Positions 1-9,103 of a stretch of DNA of 47,891 bases are shown here, piece by piece. Made by a program: the position numbers and the translations under genes. Origin of the DNA: Bacteroidales bacterium. Its GTDB lineage: Bacteria > Bacteroidota > Bacteroidia > Bacteroidales > UBA10428. The number at the start of each line of letters is the position of its first letter. Within the stretch, counting starts at the first letter, position 1. The notes below the pieces were generated by a model. It made no database searches. It was not told the origin of the DNA and saw only the letters and a program-made list of their open reading frames with translations. The DNA is taken from the NCBI GenBank assembly GCA_016926235.1, contig JAFGOZ010000207.1, forward strand, positions 1 to 47,891, written 5' to 3'.

Positions 1-135
1 AACAATTTTTAACTGGATTAATATGGGTAGATCTAGCTTAAATTGTGCTACCTGAAAAAATGAGGGTTTTTCACGGTTAACTAATTAGAAATTATATCTT
101 TAAATGTTAATTTTAATTTATTTAATACAAAAAAT
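1..135. other. Left-edge intergenic region
   Basis: This AT-rich stretch precedes the NfeD-like gene. I see no ORF, RNA gene or convincing hairpin. It probably holds the promoter of the NfeD/flotillin operon, but no clear TAnnTTTG box with a matching upstream element stands out. Confidence 0.4.
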
Positions 136-732
136 ATGTTACTGAGTATTTCTGAATCCTGGCAAAATTTGGCTTTAATAAGCAAGATATACTGGTGCTT
201 TGCTATTCCATTCTCGTTAGTATTTATCTTACAGCTTATCATGACAATTTTTATCGGTGATGTTCATTCTGATGTTGCAGATGGTCATGCTGATGTAACA
301 GTTGATCATGATGCCGGTATAGGATTTCAGTTCATCAGTATGAAAAACCTGATAGCTTTCTTTACTATTTTTGGTTGGTCGGGTTTGGTTTGTATTAATG
401 CGGGTTGTCAAAACTGGGTAACAATATTGTTATCTACTCTTTGTGGAATGGCGATGATGTTGCTTATGGCAACCATTGTATATTTTATGGGAAAGTTAAC
501 AGAAAGTGGCACACTCAACATGCAAAATGCGATTGGTAAAATAGGTACCGTTTATCTGACAATTCCTCCAAAGCGATCTGCTATGGGGAAAGTTCAGGTT
601 AAAGTACAAGGATTACAAACTCTTGATGCCTATACCGATAACGATGAGAGTATAAAAACAGGTGCACTCATTGAAGTCGTAGATATTATAAATGACGAGA
701 TATTACTTGTTAAACCTAGTGGTAATCAATAA
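136..732 (+). CDS. NfeD-like membrane protein (flotillin partner, YuaF/YqiJ type)
   Basis: The 198-residue protein has three predicted membrane segments (about 19-40, 70-90 and 94-118) and a C-terminal soluble beta-rich domain (about 130-195) that fits the OB-fold of NfeD-family proteins. The loop between TM1 and TM2 (42-59) is unusually rich in Asp and His. Proteins of this kind are normally encoded beside a flotillin and thought to act with it in membrane microdomains. Here the flotillin gene starts 12 nt downstream, so the two are surely one operon. Seen: TM pattern, C-terminal domain, gene order. Inferred: functional partnership. No protease domain is present, so this is the short NfeD form rather than the ClpP-fused long form. 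Confidence 0.8.
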   Translation: MLLSISESWQNLALISKIYWCFAIPFSLVFILQLIMTIFIGDVHSDVADGHADVTVDHDAGIGFQFISMKNLIAFFTIFGWSGLVCINAGCQNWVTILLSTLCGMAMMLLMATIVYFMGKLTESGTLNMQNAIGKIGTVYLTIPPKRSAMGKVQVKVQGLQTLDAYTDNDESIKTGALIEVVDIINDEILLVKPSGNQ

Positions 733-744
733 AAAAATAATAAT

Positions 745-2268
745 ATGGGACAATTTGCACCGATTCTGGTTGCAGCAGTAATTCTGTTTGCATTTATTTT
801 AATAATTTCCTTTTTTAGACGTTATAAAAGGTGCCCATCTGACAGGATCCTTGTGGTATATGGGAAAGTTGGAAAAGGAGTAACGGCCGAAAGTCGTTCA
901 GCCAAGTGTATTCATGGTGGTGCGGCCTTCATCTGGCCAATTATTCAGGATTACTCATTCCTTGATCTAACACCGATATCCATAGAGATTAACCTTACCA
1001 ACGCTCTTAGCAAGCAAAATATCCGGGTTGATGTTCCTTCTCGATTTACTGTGGGTATTTCAACAGAACCAGGTATTATGACAAATGCTGCAGAAAGATT
1101 ACTTGGACTAACTCAGGATTCAATAAGCAACCTTGCAAAGGATATTATCTTTGGTCAATTAAGATTGGTAGTTGCTACCATGGAGATCGAGGAGATCAAC
1201 AGCAACAGGGATTTATTTCTGGCTGCAGTTTCCAGTAACGTGGAAGCTGAATTGAAAAAGATAGGTCTAAAACTTATCAACGTGAACGTGACAGACATTA
1301 ATGATGAATCTGGATATATTGAGGCTCTGGGTAAAGAAGCTGCAGCAAAAGCAATAAATGATGCGAAAAAAAGCGTAGCCGAAAGAAACAGGGAAGGATC
1401 TATTGGCGAGGCCAATGCTATGAAAGACCAAAGGATTCAAGTTTCTCAAGCTGATGCTACAGCAGTAGAAGGAGAGAACACTGCAAAAATTACCATTGCA
1501 AATTCCAATGCTCTTAGACGTGAGAAAGAAGCTGAAGCTGAACGTTTAGCCGTAGCTGCAGAGAAGGTTTCCCAGGCGAAAGCCCTGGAAGAAGCCTATG
1601 CTGCTGAAAGGGAGGCTGAAAACTCACGTGCACAGAGAGATCAGGCTACTCAAAATGCCGATATCGTGATTCCGGCAAAAATTGATAAGGAAAAAGTGGA
1701 AATCGCTGCGGAAGCCATTGCTGAACAAACGCGCCGTCATGCAAAAGGTGAAGCTGATGCAATTTATATGAAAATGCTGGCAGAAGCGAAAGGTATCCTC
1801 GAAATTTTAAGTAAACAAGCAGAAGGTTTTGAGCAACTGGTAAAATCAGCCGGAGGAGATTCTACAAATGCTGTGATGCTTATGATTGCGGATAAACTAC
1901 CTGAACTGGTTAAGATACAGGTTGAAGCAATTAAGAATTTGAAAATTGATAAGATCACGGTCTGGGATTCTATGTCTGGGGGGAAGGATGGTAAGAGTCC
2001 TACTTCAGCCAATTTTCTTTCGGGAATGCTGGGCTCAATACCTCCTTTTGAAGAGTTATTCAAGATGGCGGGTATGGAATTGCCCGATTATTTGAAAGGT
2101 GGATTAAAATATGGAGCAAAAACTTCAAATAAAAATGCAAATATAGAAGAGGCAAAGGAAATGAAGGAAGATAAGAATAAACCAGAAAGTAAAGAAAAGC
2201 CTTCAAACAAAAATATATACATAAAAGAAGATAAGAATAAACCACAAAAACCTAAAAGCGAAGAATAG
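745..2268 (+). CDS. Flotillin family protein (SPFH domain)
   Basis: The 507-residue protein starts with a membrane segment (about 5-25), followed by an SPFH/band-7 domain (about 30-210) and a long Ala/Glu-rich coiled coil (about 200-350) typical of flotillins such as YqiK and FloT. Flotillins oligomerise on the inner membrane and organise microdomains. The last 50 residues are a Lys/Glu/Asn/Pro-rich, probably disordered tail in which KEDKNKP occurs twice. At DNA level an 18-bp direct repeat (2167-2184 and 2227-2244) underlies this, suggesting growth by slippage or duplication. The gene is 12 nt downstream of the NfeD-like gene. Family assignment is firm; the cellular role is inferred. Confidence 0.9.
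   Translation: MGQFAPILVAAVILFAFILIISFFRRYKRCPSDRILVVYGKVGKGVTAESRSAKCIHGGAAFIWPIIQDYSFLDLTPISIEINLTNALSKQNIRVDVPSRFTVGISTEPGIMTNAAERLLGLTQDSISNLAKDIIFGQLRLVVATMEIEEINSNRDLFLAAVSSNVEAELKKIGLKLINVNVTDINDESGYIEALGKEAAAKAINDAKKSVAERNREGSIGEANAMKDQRIQVSQADATAVEGENTAKITIANSNALRREKEAEAERLAVAAEKVSQAKALEEAYAAEREAENSRAQRDQATQNADIVIPAKIDKEKVEIAAEAIAEQTRRHAKGEADAIYMKMLAEAKGILEILSKQAEGFEQLVKSAGGDSTNAVMLMIADKLPELVKIQVEAIKNLKIDKITVWDSMSGGKDGKSPTSANFLSGMLGSIPPFEELFKMAGMELPDYLKGGLKYGAKTSNKNANIEEAKEMKEDKNKPESKEKPSNKNIYIKEDKNKPQKPKSEE
2167..2244 (+). repeat. 18-bp direct repeat inside the flotillin tail
   Basis: The 18-mer GAAGATAAGAATAAACCA occurs at 2167-2184 and again, exactly 60 nt later, at 2227-2244. 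It encodes the repeated EDKNKP segment in frame, so copy-number change would keep the reading frame. Confidence 0.85.
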
Positions 2269-2290
2269 CCTTGGGCTGTTCTTCGAATTT
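2259..2290 (+). terminator. Hairpin spanning the flotillin stop codon, probable terminator
   Basis: Positions 2259-2270 can pair with 2274-2285 (12 bp, one G-U pair, 3-nt loop TTG). The TAG stop codon at 2266-2268 lies inside the 5' arm. Only a weak A/T-rich tail (AATTT) follows, so it could be an intrinsic terminator or a 3'-end-stabilising stem-loop. Confidence 0.5.
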
Positions 2291-2535
2291 AGCTACTAAT
2301 ACCCTTCCCAAATCCATCTTGCAGGTAAGGAGGGAATGAACCAATAACAGTTTTGAGTTTTGATGGCAATTTATCCACTTCACTGATTGCAATTAATGGC
2401 GTTAAATATTAGTAATTCTAATTATCATCGACTTATATCTTTCGTGGTTTAACAAAGAAATGAATACGTAAGCAAAAACCTTCCTTAAAACTTATATTGG
2501 CATTATTCTTGTTTTATATACAGAAAAGCCTGCAT

Positions 2536-3948
2536 ATGAAATATATTATTATCATAGTAGCAGTAATTCTGTTAGGTGATATATCTATTTCACAAACGAA
2601 AAACAATAAAAAAATTATAAAAACAGACCTCATCACAAATATGGTGGTTCGTTATGATCCAGATATATTGCGTATTCCGGGAAATACTTTGCCTATTGGA
2701 ATCACATCTGTAATGAATAATGATGAAATAATCCAGACAAAAGGATATCTTGAAGGTGAAACAAAATGGAGGAATTATAAGGTAAAGGTCGATGGAGGAT
2801 ATTTTTTGTGGGGGAAAATACATCTTTCCTGGGATGATTTGTATAAAAAGGGTGAAGGATTTAACGTAATGATATACTCGAGGAAAGGCAAAGAATTGCT
2901 TCACTCACAGAGGATTTCTTATAATTATGAAACAGATATTTTACTATATACTATAGGTGGATTTGTCAAAGCGCCCGGATTTAAGGTCGATCTTGGATAC
3001 AGGGTATTTTATGATAATGGCGTGTATCTGGATAAGTTATTTTTAGCGCCACAAGCTGATTGTTGTGGTCTTAATCATAAAACCTATGGAGGTTGTATCT
3101 GTGCAAATACACTGATTATTGATAGTGATCCTTTGAAAATAAATAACCATACTGTCAGTGTTATTGGTCATTTAAAAAAAGCACCATTTATATGCGATAC
3201 TTTACATATTATTTTGGATTATAAGGCGAGTTATAAAAAGCATGTATCTGGTTTTGGCGGTTCAGACGGTTCCTCAGGTTCAAGCGGGGTTATGGGAAGC
3301 ACCGGGTTTGATGGTCAGGATGGCGGGCATGGAAGTGACGGGTGTGACGGAAACAGGGGGCCTGATTTGGAAGTGTATGCAGATGTATATTTTGATACGA
3401 TAATCCATGAAAATCTAATGTGTGTAAATGTTAAAGAATTGGAGACAAGCAAAGATTTCAGGTATCTGCTAAATACGCAGGGAGGAAGAATGTCAATTAT
3501 AAGTAAGGGTGGTGATGGGGGAGACGGTGGCAATGGAGGTTCCGGCGGGTCAGGAGGTTCAGGTTTTAATGGAGAATTTATTACCAGGAAAGTTCAGATT
3601 AATGATACTACCTGGGTAGAGGAAACCATACAGCTTCCCGGTGGAGATGGTGGTAATGGAGGTTGTGGTGGTAATGGAGGAAATGGTGGGTATGGAGGTG
3701 ACGGAGGTAATATTTATGTGTATTATACTACTTTTGCTGCGCCTTATATGCATATGCTTGATATCCAAAGTATCTCTGGTGATGGAGGTAGCGGAGGTTC
3801 CGGGGGCAGTCGTGGAATAGGAGGTTCTGGCGGAAGTGGCAACCCCTCTGGCCGTTCTGGTAGTTCCGGTTGCTCGGGAAGTTCAGGTTCATCTGGTAAG
3901 GACGGATATCATGGTGAGGTATATTTTTATGAACTTAGTTCAGAATAG
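2536..3948 (+). CDS. Secreted collagen-like Gly-X-Y repeat protein
   Basis: I chose the ATG at 2536 because it begins a clean signal peptide (MKYIIIIVAVILLGDISISQ). An ATG 13 codons upstream would bury that signal. The 470-residue product has an N-terminal part of about 230 residues that I do not recognise. It then has four glycine-rich blocks in Gly-X-Y register (about 241-277, 325-347, 369-391 and 415-457), separated by non-repetitive beta-like segments. X/Y positions are mostly Ser, Asp, Asn or Gly, with little Pro, so a stable collagen triple helix is not assured. A flexible Gly-rich surface fibre is an alternative. Several Cys residues lie in or near the repeats. Likely exported; no T9SS sorting domain is visible. 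Function unknown. Confidence 0.75.
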   Translation: MKYIIIIVAVILLGDISISQTKNNKKIIKTDLITNMVVRYDPDILRIPGNTLPIGITSVMNNDEIIQTKGYLEGETKWRNYKVKVDGGYFLWGKIHLSWDDLYKKGEGFNVMIYSRKGKELLHSQRISYNYETDILLYTIGGFVKAPGFKVDLGYRVFYDNGVYLDKLFLAPQADCCGLNHKTYGGCICANTLIIDSDPLKINNHTVSVIGHLKKAPFICDTLHIILDYKASYKKHVSGFGGSDGSSGSSGVMGSTGFDGQDGGHGSDGCDGNRGPDLEVYADVYFDTIIHENLMCVNVKELETSKDFRYLLNTQGGRMSIISKGGDGGDGGNGGSGGSGGSGFNGEFITRKVQINDTTWVEETIQLPGGDGGNGGCGGNGGNGGYGGDGGNIYVYYTTFAAPYMHMLDIQSISGDGGSGGSGGSRGIGGSGGSGNPSGRSGSSGCSGSSGSSGKDGYHGEVYFYELSSE

Positions 3949-4040
3949 ATATTTTTAATCATCAGTAAGATAGCATGTTACGATCAATTTAGTAGTTTGG
4001 CACGCAATTTGGATTTCCATTAATAACAAACCAACAGAAA

Positions 4041-4046
4041 GGGAGG
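4041..4046 (+). promoter_or_regulatory. Strong Shine-Dalgarno site of the DUF4476 gene
   Basis: GGGAGG lies 6 nt before the ATG at 4053. Most genes in this window have A-rich leaders with no recognisable Shine-Dalgarno site, as is usual in Bacteroidota, so this site is unusual and fixes the start. Confidence 0.6.
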
Positions 4047-4052
4047 TTTATC

Positions 4053-4730
4053 ATGAAAACAATAATGAAAATCTGGACAATGATTTCTTTATTTGGCTTG
4101 ATGAATGGTCAAAAAGGAAATGCTTCTGAGTTGCAACTCAGTATGTGGAACAATAGTGGTTTCTCTGTAAAAGTTGATCATCGCTATTATAGTGTTACAT
4201 CTCATGATTTGATTATTAACAATTTACAAGCGGGTAATCATTATATTGTTGTTTATCAACCTATATTTAATCACAATGGAAGAAGGATAAGCGAAAGACT
4301 GGCATACAGCGGATATATCAACATTCCTGCAGAATCAATGGTGACTGCAACGGTTGACAGAAGGAATTTGTTAAGTATAGTAAGTATTGTGCCTCATCAT
4401 CATTATACGGTCAGAAATAATCACCATTACGATATGGCAATGAATCCTGCCGAATTCAGAAATATGAAAAAAAGGCTTATAAATACCCGTTTTGAATCAG
4501 AAAAAAGGAACATTTTAGAATATCAGATAGAATATAATTTCTTTTCATCGCAACAAGTATTTGAAATGGTAAGCTTGTTAGATTTCGAATCAGACAGGCT
4601 TGAGATAGCTAAAATGGCTTATCATAAAACAATTGATAAACATAACTTCGATATTGTTTTTGAAGCATTTCAGTTTTCGACCAGTGTGATAAAACTCGAA
4701 AGATATATTGCAAAATGCGAATATAGATAA
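4053..4730 (+). CDS. Secreted DUF4476 domain protein
   Basis: The 225-residue protein opens with a signal peptide (about 1-25). A beta-rich segment (27-112) follows that resembles the small PEGA-like domain often found in this family. A His-rich linker (PHHHY, NNHHY; 114-126) leads to a helical C-terminal region (about 131-222) matching DUF4476, with its pattern of short helices and the YNFFSSQQVFEMVSLLDFES core. DUF4476 proteins are common, uncharacterised exported proteins of Bacteroidota. It lies about 100 nt after the collagen-like gene on the same strand and is followed by a good terminator, so the two may be co-transcribed. Function unknown. Confidence 0.75.
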   Translation: MKTIMKIWTMISLFGLMNGQKGNASELQLSMWNNSGFSVKVDHRYYSVTSHDLIINNLQAGNHYIVVYQPIFNHNGRRISERLAYSGYINIPAESMVTATVDRRNLLSIVSIVPHHHYTVRNNHHYDMAMNPAEFRNMKKRLINTRFESEKRNILEYQIEYNFFSSQQVFEMVSLLDFESDRLEIAKMAYHKTIDKHNFDIVFEAFQFSTSVIKLERYIAKCEYR

Positions 4731-4754
4731 AAAGTTACAGTAACCAGGTGAAAT

Positions 4755-4785
4755 AAAAGCTGCTCAATATTGGGCAGCTTTTTTT
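4755..4785 (+). terminator. Rho-independent terminator after the DUF4476 gene
   Basis: A 9-bp stem (4755-4763 with 4774-4782, AAAAGCTGC/GCAGCTTTT) with a 10-nt loop is followed by an uninterrupted T run to 4785. It is well placed to end transcription of the DUF4476 gene and insulate the hydrogenase-like gene. Confidence 0.9.
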
Positions 4786-4932
4786 GAATCGGATAGCAAA
4801 AATAAAATTTATCAAGTATATAGGTAAGCAAAATCATTTATACACATTTTTAAATCACCTCGAATTATAGTACATTTATTATAAGGAGTGAGGTAGAGTA
4901 TAATATTTTGTTTAATAACCTAAACCGCAATC

Positions 4933-6798
4933 ATGAATATATTGTCGCCTGTTATTAATATTGACGAGCAGAAATGTGTTAATTGTCATGCATGCATAAC
5001 TGCTTGTCCGGTAAAATTCTGCAATGATGGAAGTGGAAATTTTATGAAAATTAACCATGACTTGTGTATTGGATGTGGTAGTTGCATTCAGGCCTGTACA
5101 CACGATGCACGCGGACCAATTGACGATTTTACTTACTTTATGAATGATCTTCAGAGAGGTCAGCCTATAGTAGCAATTGTTGCCCCGGCTGTGGCTTCAA
5201 ACTTTCCAGATCGCTATTACAATATTAACGGATGGCTGAAAAGTATCGGTGTTGAAGCAATATTTGATGTCAGCTTTGGAGCTGAACTAACGATTAAATC
5301 TTACCTTGAATATATTAAGAGCAATGGTCATGCTTCTGTTATTGCTCAACCGTGTCCGGCACTGGTAAGTTATATCGAAATATACCAGCCGGAGCTCTTG
5401 CCGTTTTTAGCTCCGGCAGACAGTCCTATGCTACATACTATAAAAATGGTAAAACGTTTTTATCCCAGGTATTCTCATCATAAATTTGCAGTAATATCTC
5501 CATGCCTGGCAAAAAAGAGGGAGTTTGAAGAAATTGGTATTGGTGATTTCAATGTAACCTTTAAATCAATTAATGACTATTTTGAAAATAATAGAATAGA
5601 CTTGTCATCTTTTCCGGAAATAGATTTTGACAATCCCCCGGCTGAGCGGGCAGTTTTATTCTCAACACCGGGCGGATTATTAACAACAGCACAACGTGAA
5701 GTGCCTGAAATTGGATCTATTACCCGTAAAATTGAAGGGAAAGAGCATATATACGATTATTTTAAGTATTTACCGGAAAATATTAAAACAGGTAAAGCTC
5801 CTTTGTTAATCGATTGTTTGAATTGTGCTATGGGATGCAATGGAGGCCCCGGAACATTGAACCAGAGCAAATCGCAGGATGAAATCGAATATCTGGTTGA
5901 GCAAAGAAAAAAAGAGATGATTAATAGGTATCAGGGTAGTAACAATGAGAAAAAGAATTATAAAAAACTAAGTAATATTATCGATCAATATTGGGAACCC
6001 GGGCTTTATGGGCGTAGCTACAGAGATTTATCAGACAATTTCAGGTTAACCATTCCTCCAGATGGGAAGATAAGGGAAATATACCGGCAGATGAAGAAGG
6101 AAACAGATAGTGATGTTTTAAATTGCAGTGCATGCGGTTATGGATCTTGCAGGGATATGGCCATTGCAATTTATAATGGTTTAAATCAAAAGTCCAATTG
6201 CCATTTTTATCAGGGTAAATCACTCATGGAAATGGCAGATAATATATCATCTACAGTAGAAAACCTGAATATAAAACTTGGGTCAATAAATGATATGGTG
6301 AAAATGTTTGATGATCTTCGTTCTGATTTTGGAAGCTTAAATTCAACTATTGAGGAACAAAAAGATTATGTAAAGGAATTCAATAAAATTGCCGAATCAA
6401 TTGAAAGTATATCGCGACAAACGAATCTACTGGCACTTAACGCAGCTATAGAAGCTGCCAGGGCAGGAGATGCCGGAAAAGGTTTTGCAGTAGTGGCTTC
6501 TGAAGTTAGGAGACTGGCAGAAAATTCGACGGGAGAGGCACAAAAAATCAAGCCAAGTTCGGTTCGTATACAAACTCTATTCAACGAAATTCTAATAAAA
6601 GTTAAAAAGGCTGCAGAAGAGTTTGCAAAAGGACAGGAGGTTAGTAAACGTGTTGCAAATGCAGTGAATGAAATACACGATTCAACTTATCATCTCCGCA
6701 AAAAATCGGAAGATATTTCTGAAAAGGAAAAATGTATAAGTGAAGATGGTTTTGATGATTATATTGAAAATGAGATAACTAAGGAATTGAAGTTTTAA
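4933..6798 (+). CDS. [FeFe]-hydrogenase H-cluster domain fused to a soluble chemoreceptor signalling domain (putative redox/H2 sensor)
   Basis: The 621-residue protein has four parts. (1) A 2x[4Fe-4S] ferredoxin: C15, C18, C21, C25 and C45, C48, C51, C55. (2) An [FeFe]-hydrogenase large-subunit domain (about 75-310) with all four H-cluster cysteines: C141 in QPCP, C191 in SPCLAK, and C298 and C302 in [11 protein letters not shown]. The proton-relay Cys that precedes the first ligand in catalytic enzymes (TSCCP) is Pro here. (3) A [4Fe-4S] domain with C398, C401, C406 and C423. (4) The methyl-accepting-protein hairpin tip (about 494-532, [17 protein letters not shown]), flanked by short coiled-coil arms. 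There is no membrane segment. Known: group C/D (HydS-like) hydrogenases are sensory. Inferred: it senses H2 or redox state and passes this to a chemotaxis-type kinase. No HydEFG maturase or CheA is in the window. Confidence 0.85.
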   Translation: MNILSPVINIDEQKCVNCHACITACPVKFCNDGSGNFMKINHDLCIGCGSCIQACTHDARGPIDDFTYFMNDLQRGQPIVAIVAPAVASNFPDRYYNINGWLKSIGVEAIFDVSFGAELTIKSYLEYIKSNGHASVIAQPCPALVSYIEIYQPELLPFLAPADSPMLHTIKMVKRFYPRYSHHKFAVISPCLAKKREFEEIGIGDFNVTFKSINDYFENNRIDLSSFPEIDFDNPPAERAVLFSTPGGLLTTAQREVPEIGSITRKIEGKEHIYDYFKYLPENIKTGKAPLLIDCLNCAMGCNGGPGTLNQSKSQDEIEYLVEQRKKEMINRYQGSNNEKKNYKKLSNIIDQYWEPGLYGRSYRDLSDNFRLTIPPDGKIREIYRQMKKETDSDVLNCSACGYGSCRDMAIAIYNGLNQKSNCHFYQGKSLMEMADNISSTVENLNIKLGSINDMVKMFDDLRSDFGSLNSTIEEQKDYVKEFNKIAESIESISRQTNLLALNAAIEAARAGDAGKGFAVVASEVRRLAENSTGEAQKIKPSSVRIQTLFNEILIKVKKAAEEFAKGQEVSKRVANAVNEIHDSTYHLRKKSEDISEKEKCISEDGFDDYIENEITKELKF

Positions 6799-6930
6799 AA
6801 ATTCTTCCCGATTAATATTTTAATATTCGTTATAGGGTAAATTTGTTTTTTCTTAAATTTTTCCTTTGATACATCGAGATAAACTTTATTTTTGCCTTTA
6901 GGAAAGGATTTATAAGTAAACACATCTCGT

Positions 6931-8112
6931 ATGTTTCGGATAGCAAATATTTTCATATTCACCTTACTTTGTCTAATGACAAAAGAAATAACAGCTCAAC
7001 AGGAGAATAGTGAAACACAGCGTTGGCAAATGTTTTATGCTGCTCATGTGGGTACCCACATTAAGATTTATTCGGAATTGCCGGATCATAACCTTACTTA
7101 TTTAAACGAATTATGCTTTGCCATGCAAACGGATGGCAGCAAGGTTTGGCATCAGTTATATGGTTATCCGGTTGTTGGTGTGTCAATTTTTTATGGCTTT
7201 TTAGGCAATCCTGATATTTTTGGAAAAAATATTGCTATTTCCCCAAATATAACGTTCAGAACGAGGATATTGAAAAAATGGGTATTCCAACCTGCCTTTG
7301 GAATGGGTTTTTCGTATTTCAATTTGCCTAATGATCCGGTTACTAACCCGGATAATCTTTTGGTAGGATCGGATATTACAAATTCAAGTTATGCAAGCCT
7401 TTATTGGATTAGGAATATCCATGCCAATTGGACTGCTAAGCTTGGGATTAGCTATTTCCATTACTCAAATGGACATTACCAGCTACCAAATATAGGGCTA
7501 AACCTGCCTTCAGCCTCTATTGCTTTTGTTTACCATCCAACAACTGAACAAATTGCATTTTTGCCTGCAAGGGAAACTGGACGGGATAAAAAGCTAAAGT
7601 TTAACATTCAATTTGGGTTTGGTGCTCAGGAATTTGGCACATCAACCGGACCAATTAGTAAAAAAAGATATCCTGTTTATGTCACTTCTTTATATATATC
7701 GAAGATGTATGGCAAAATAAGTAATGTACACTTTGGTATTAGCGGAATACATTATGTGAAGTTTTATGAATATTATCTGGATAATGATCAGTTTGTTGGG
7801 GAAGAATTTAAAAAGTCAAGTGTGGTCACATTATTTCTGGCTCACGAATTTTTAGCTGGTCATATAGGTTTTGTCACTCAGGGGGGTATAAATGTTTTTG
7901 CGCCTCAGCATGGATTGAGCTATCAACTTAGCGACCGATGGATGACTCTGAGTTCATTTTTAGATAGTTATATTAGTACTAAAATAGGTTTTAACTTTTA
8001 TACATTGAATACAGACAAAAAGCTATCCAATAATTTATCTCTGGGTTTATTCTTAAAAGCCAATTTTGGCCAGGCTGATTTTGTTGAGTCAACTATTGGA
8101 TATAGATTTTAA
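6931..8112 (+). CDS. PagL-like acyloxyacyl hydrolase (lipid A 3-O-deacylase family), outer-membrane barrel
   Basis: The 393-residue protein starts with a signal peptide ending near TAQ (23) and ends in aromatic IGYRF, as expected of an outer-membrane barrel. The segment FHYSNGHYQLPNIGLN (176-191) matches the PagL active-site region, with H177 and S179 in the characteristic His-x-Ser-Asn arrangement. PagL enzymes remove the 3-O acyl chain from lipid A at the outer membrane. At 393 residues it is far longer than classical PagL (about 150-170), like other Bacteroidota members with extra barrel strands. I cannot confirm the catalytic acid. It lies 132 nt after the hydrogenase-like gene and probably has its own promoter. 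Confidence 0.7.
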   Translation: MFRIANIFIFTLLCLMTKEITAQQENSETQRWQMFYAAHVGTHIKIYSELPDHNLTYLNELCFAMQTDGSKVWHQLYGYPVVGVSIFYGFLGNPDIFGKNIAISPNITFRTRILKKWVFQPAFGMGFSYFNLPNDPVTNPDNLLVGSDITNSSYASLYWIRNIHANWTAKLGISYFHYSNGHYQLPNIGLNLPSASIAFVYHPTTEQIAFLPARETGRDKKLKFNIQFGFGAQEFGTSTGPISKKRYPVYVTSLYISKMYGKISNVHFGISGIHYVKFYEYYLDNDQFVGEEFKKSSVVTLFLAHEFLAGHIGFVTQGGINVFAPQHGLSYQLSDRWMTLSSFLDSYISTKIGFNFYTLNTDKKLSNNLSLGLFLKANFGQADFVESTIGYRF

Positions 8113-8123
8113 AATAATTAATT

Positions 8124-8131
8124 TATATTTG
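8124..8131 (+). promoter_or_regulatory. Possible -7 box of the rubredoxin gene
   Basis: TATATTTG matches the Bacteroidota -7 consensus TAnnTTTG and lies 23 nt before the rubredoxin ATG. I find no TTG at the expected 19-21 nt upstream, so support is partial. Confidence 0.4.
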
Positions 8132-8154
8132 TTGAAACCAAATCAAATACTATT

Positions 8155-8316
8155 ATGGAAAGATATATGTGTAAAGTATGTGGCTACATATATGATCCGG
8201 AAGAAGGTGATCCGGAAAATGGAATTGAACCAGGCACTAATTTTGATGAGTTACCTTCAAGTTGGATTTGTCCGGTATGTGGTGCTGACAAATCCGAATT
8301 TCAAACAACATACTAA
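8155..8316 (+). CDS. Rubredoxin
   Basis: A 53-residue ORF encodes a complete rubredoxin. Its two Cys pairs, CKVCGY (6-11) and CPVCGA (39-44), bind one iron. Between them lies the conserved acidic region [15 protein letters not shown] and the aromatic residues of the fold. Rubredoxins carry single electrons in the cytoplasm, typically to oxygen- or peroxide-detoxifying enzymes (rubrerythrin, superoxide reductase) in anaerobes. It starts 42 nt after the PagL-like gene with its own possible -7 box, and ends 10 nt before the convergent YdcF-like gene. Length and motifs are entirely typical. Its redox partner is not encoded nearby. Confidence 0.97.
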   Translation: MERYMCKVCGYIYDPEEGDPENGIEPGTNFDELPSSWICPVCGADKSEFQTTY

Positions 8317-8326
8317 ACTGTTAATT

Positions 8327-9103
8327 CTATATCCAGCCCCGGAGTTTGTAATAGGCCATGGCTGAAAACTCCCTGATTATCAGTATTTCATATGTCATGT
8401 GTGTCCAGAATCTGTATCGCACATTAATGTTGCCCCCTATGTCAGGGGTTAATCCTTTTTTCCCACCCAGTTTATCATCTTCAAATTCAAGATTGCTTTC
8501 AATAGCATATTCAAAAGCGGGATACCCTCCAATATGCTTATAACCAGCTTTTCTAAAAGTTTTTAGTGAACGGAGCATGTGTTCAGGTGATGTGACCAGA
8601 TAAATCGTGTCTTCAGTGTTGGATGTGTTCATATTCATGCAATTAATTGCCTGCCCCCGGGTATTTCTTCCATTATATTCAAGAAATATCCTGGTAGAAT
8701 CGATACCCCTTAGCATTAATTCTTCACGCATTTTCATAATACTGCTTTCAGATGTTAGTGTATCAGCCGGAAGAGCAATAATAATATAAGCTTCGGGATA
8801 ATTTTTGGCTAACGTAGAAGTATGATAACATCTAATAAGGCCTGATTCACTGGGCATTCCGCCTCCTCCAAGAAGGATAATCCCTTTAGGAGAACTTTTA
8901 ATAGCACAACCGTGTGTACCCAACCAATAATATATCCAGAAAGGCCCCGAGGTAAATGAAAAAATTATCATTAAAAGGAATGTTATACCCAGAAATTTTG
9001 CAGTAGCAAAGAATACCTTTTTAATAATTCGTATTAATTTCTTCAGGTAATATAAAATATTGAAAAGGAACCTGATTTTATCAAAAGATTTCATATTATA
9101 CAA
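8327..9103 (-). CDS. YdcF/SanA family membrane protein (DUF218)
   Basis: The 258-residue protein has an N-terminal membrane segment (about 33-60) and a DUF218 domain (about 72-200). The domain shows the GIILLGGGG loop, a TRGQAIN-like motif and VTSPEHMLRSL, which matches the family's second conserved strand-helix. The family includes SanA and ElyC, linked to envelope integrity; the biochemical activity is unknown. Its ATG (9103) overlaps the end of the pepD-like gene by 8 bp, which indicates one operon with translational coupling. A second ATG three codons later (9094) is possible. It converges with the rubredoxin gene. Confidence 0.8.
   Translation of the reverse strand: MYNMKSFDKIRFLFNILYYLKKLIRIIKKVFFATAKFLGITFLLMIIFSFTSGPFWIYYWLGTHGCAIKSSPKGIILLGGGGMPSESGLIRCYHTSTLAKNYPEAYIIIALPADTLTSESSIMKMREELMLRGIDSTRIFLEYNGRNTRGQAINCMNMNTSNTEDTIYLVTSPEHMLRSLKTFRKAGYKHIGGYPAFEYAIESNLEFEDDKLGGKKGLTPDIGGNINVRYRFWTHMTYEILIIREFSAMAYYKLRGWI

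Noticed and set aside
3200..3930. Repetitive G/T-rich DNA in the collagen-like gene, possibly a tandem repeat array or CRISPR.
   Set aside because: It is in-frame coding sequence for Gly-X-Y triplets with degenerate codons; no fixed repeat-spacer unit is present.
8066..8365. A 99-codon plus-strand ORF overlapping the rubredoxin gene.
   Set aside because: It reads the rubredoxin DNA in another frame, shows no recognisable domain, and the rubredoxin frame is unmistakable.
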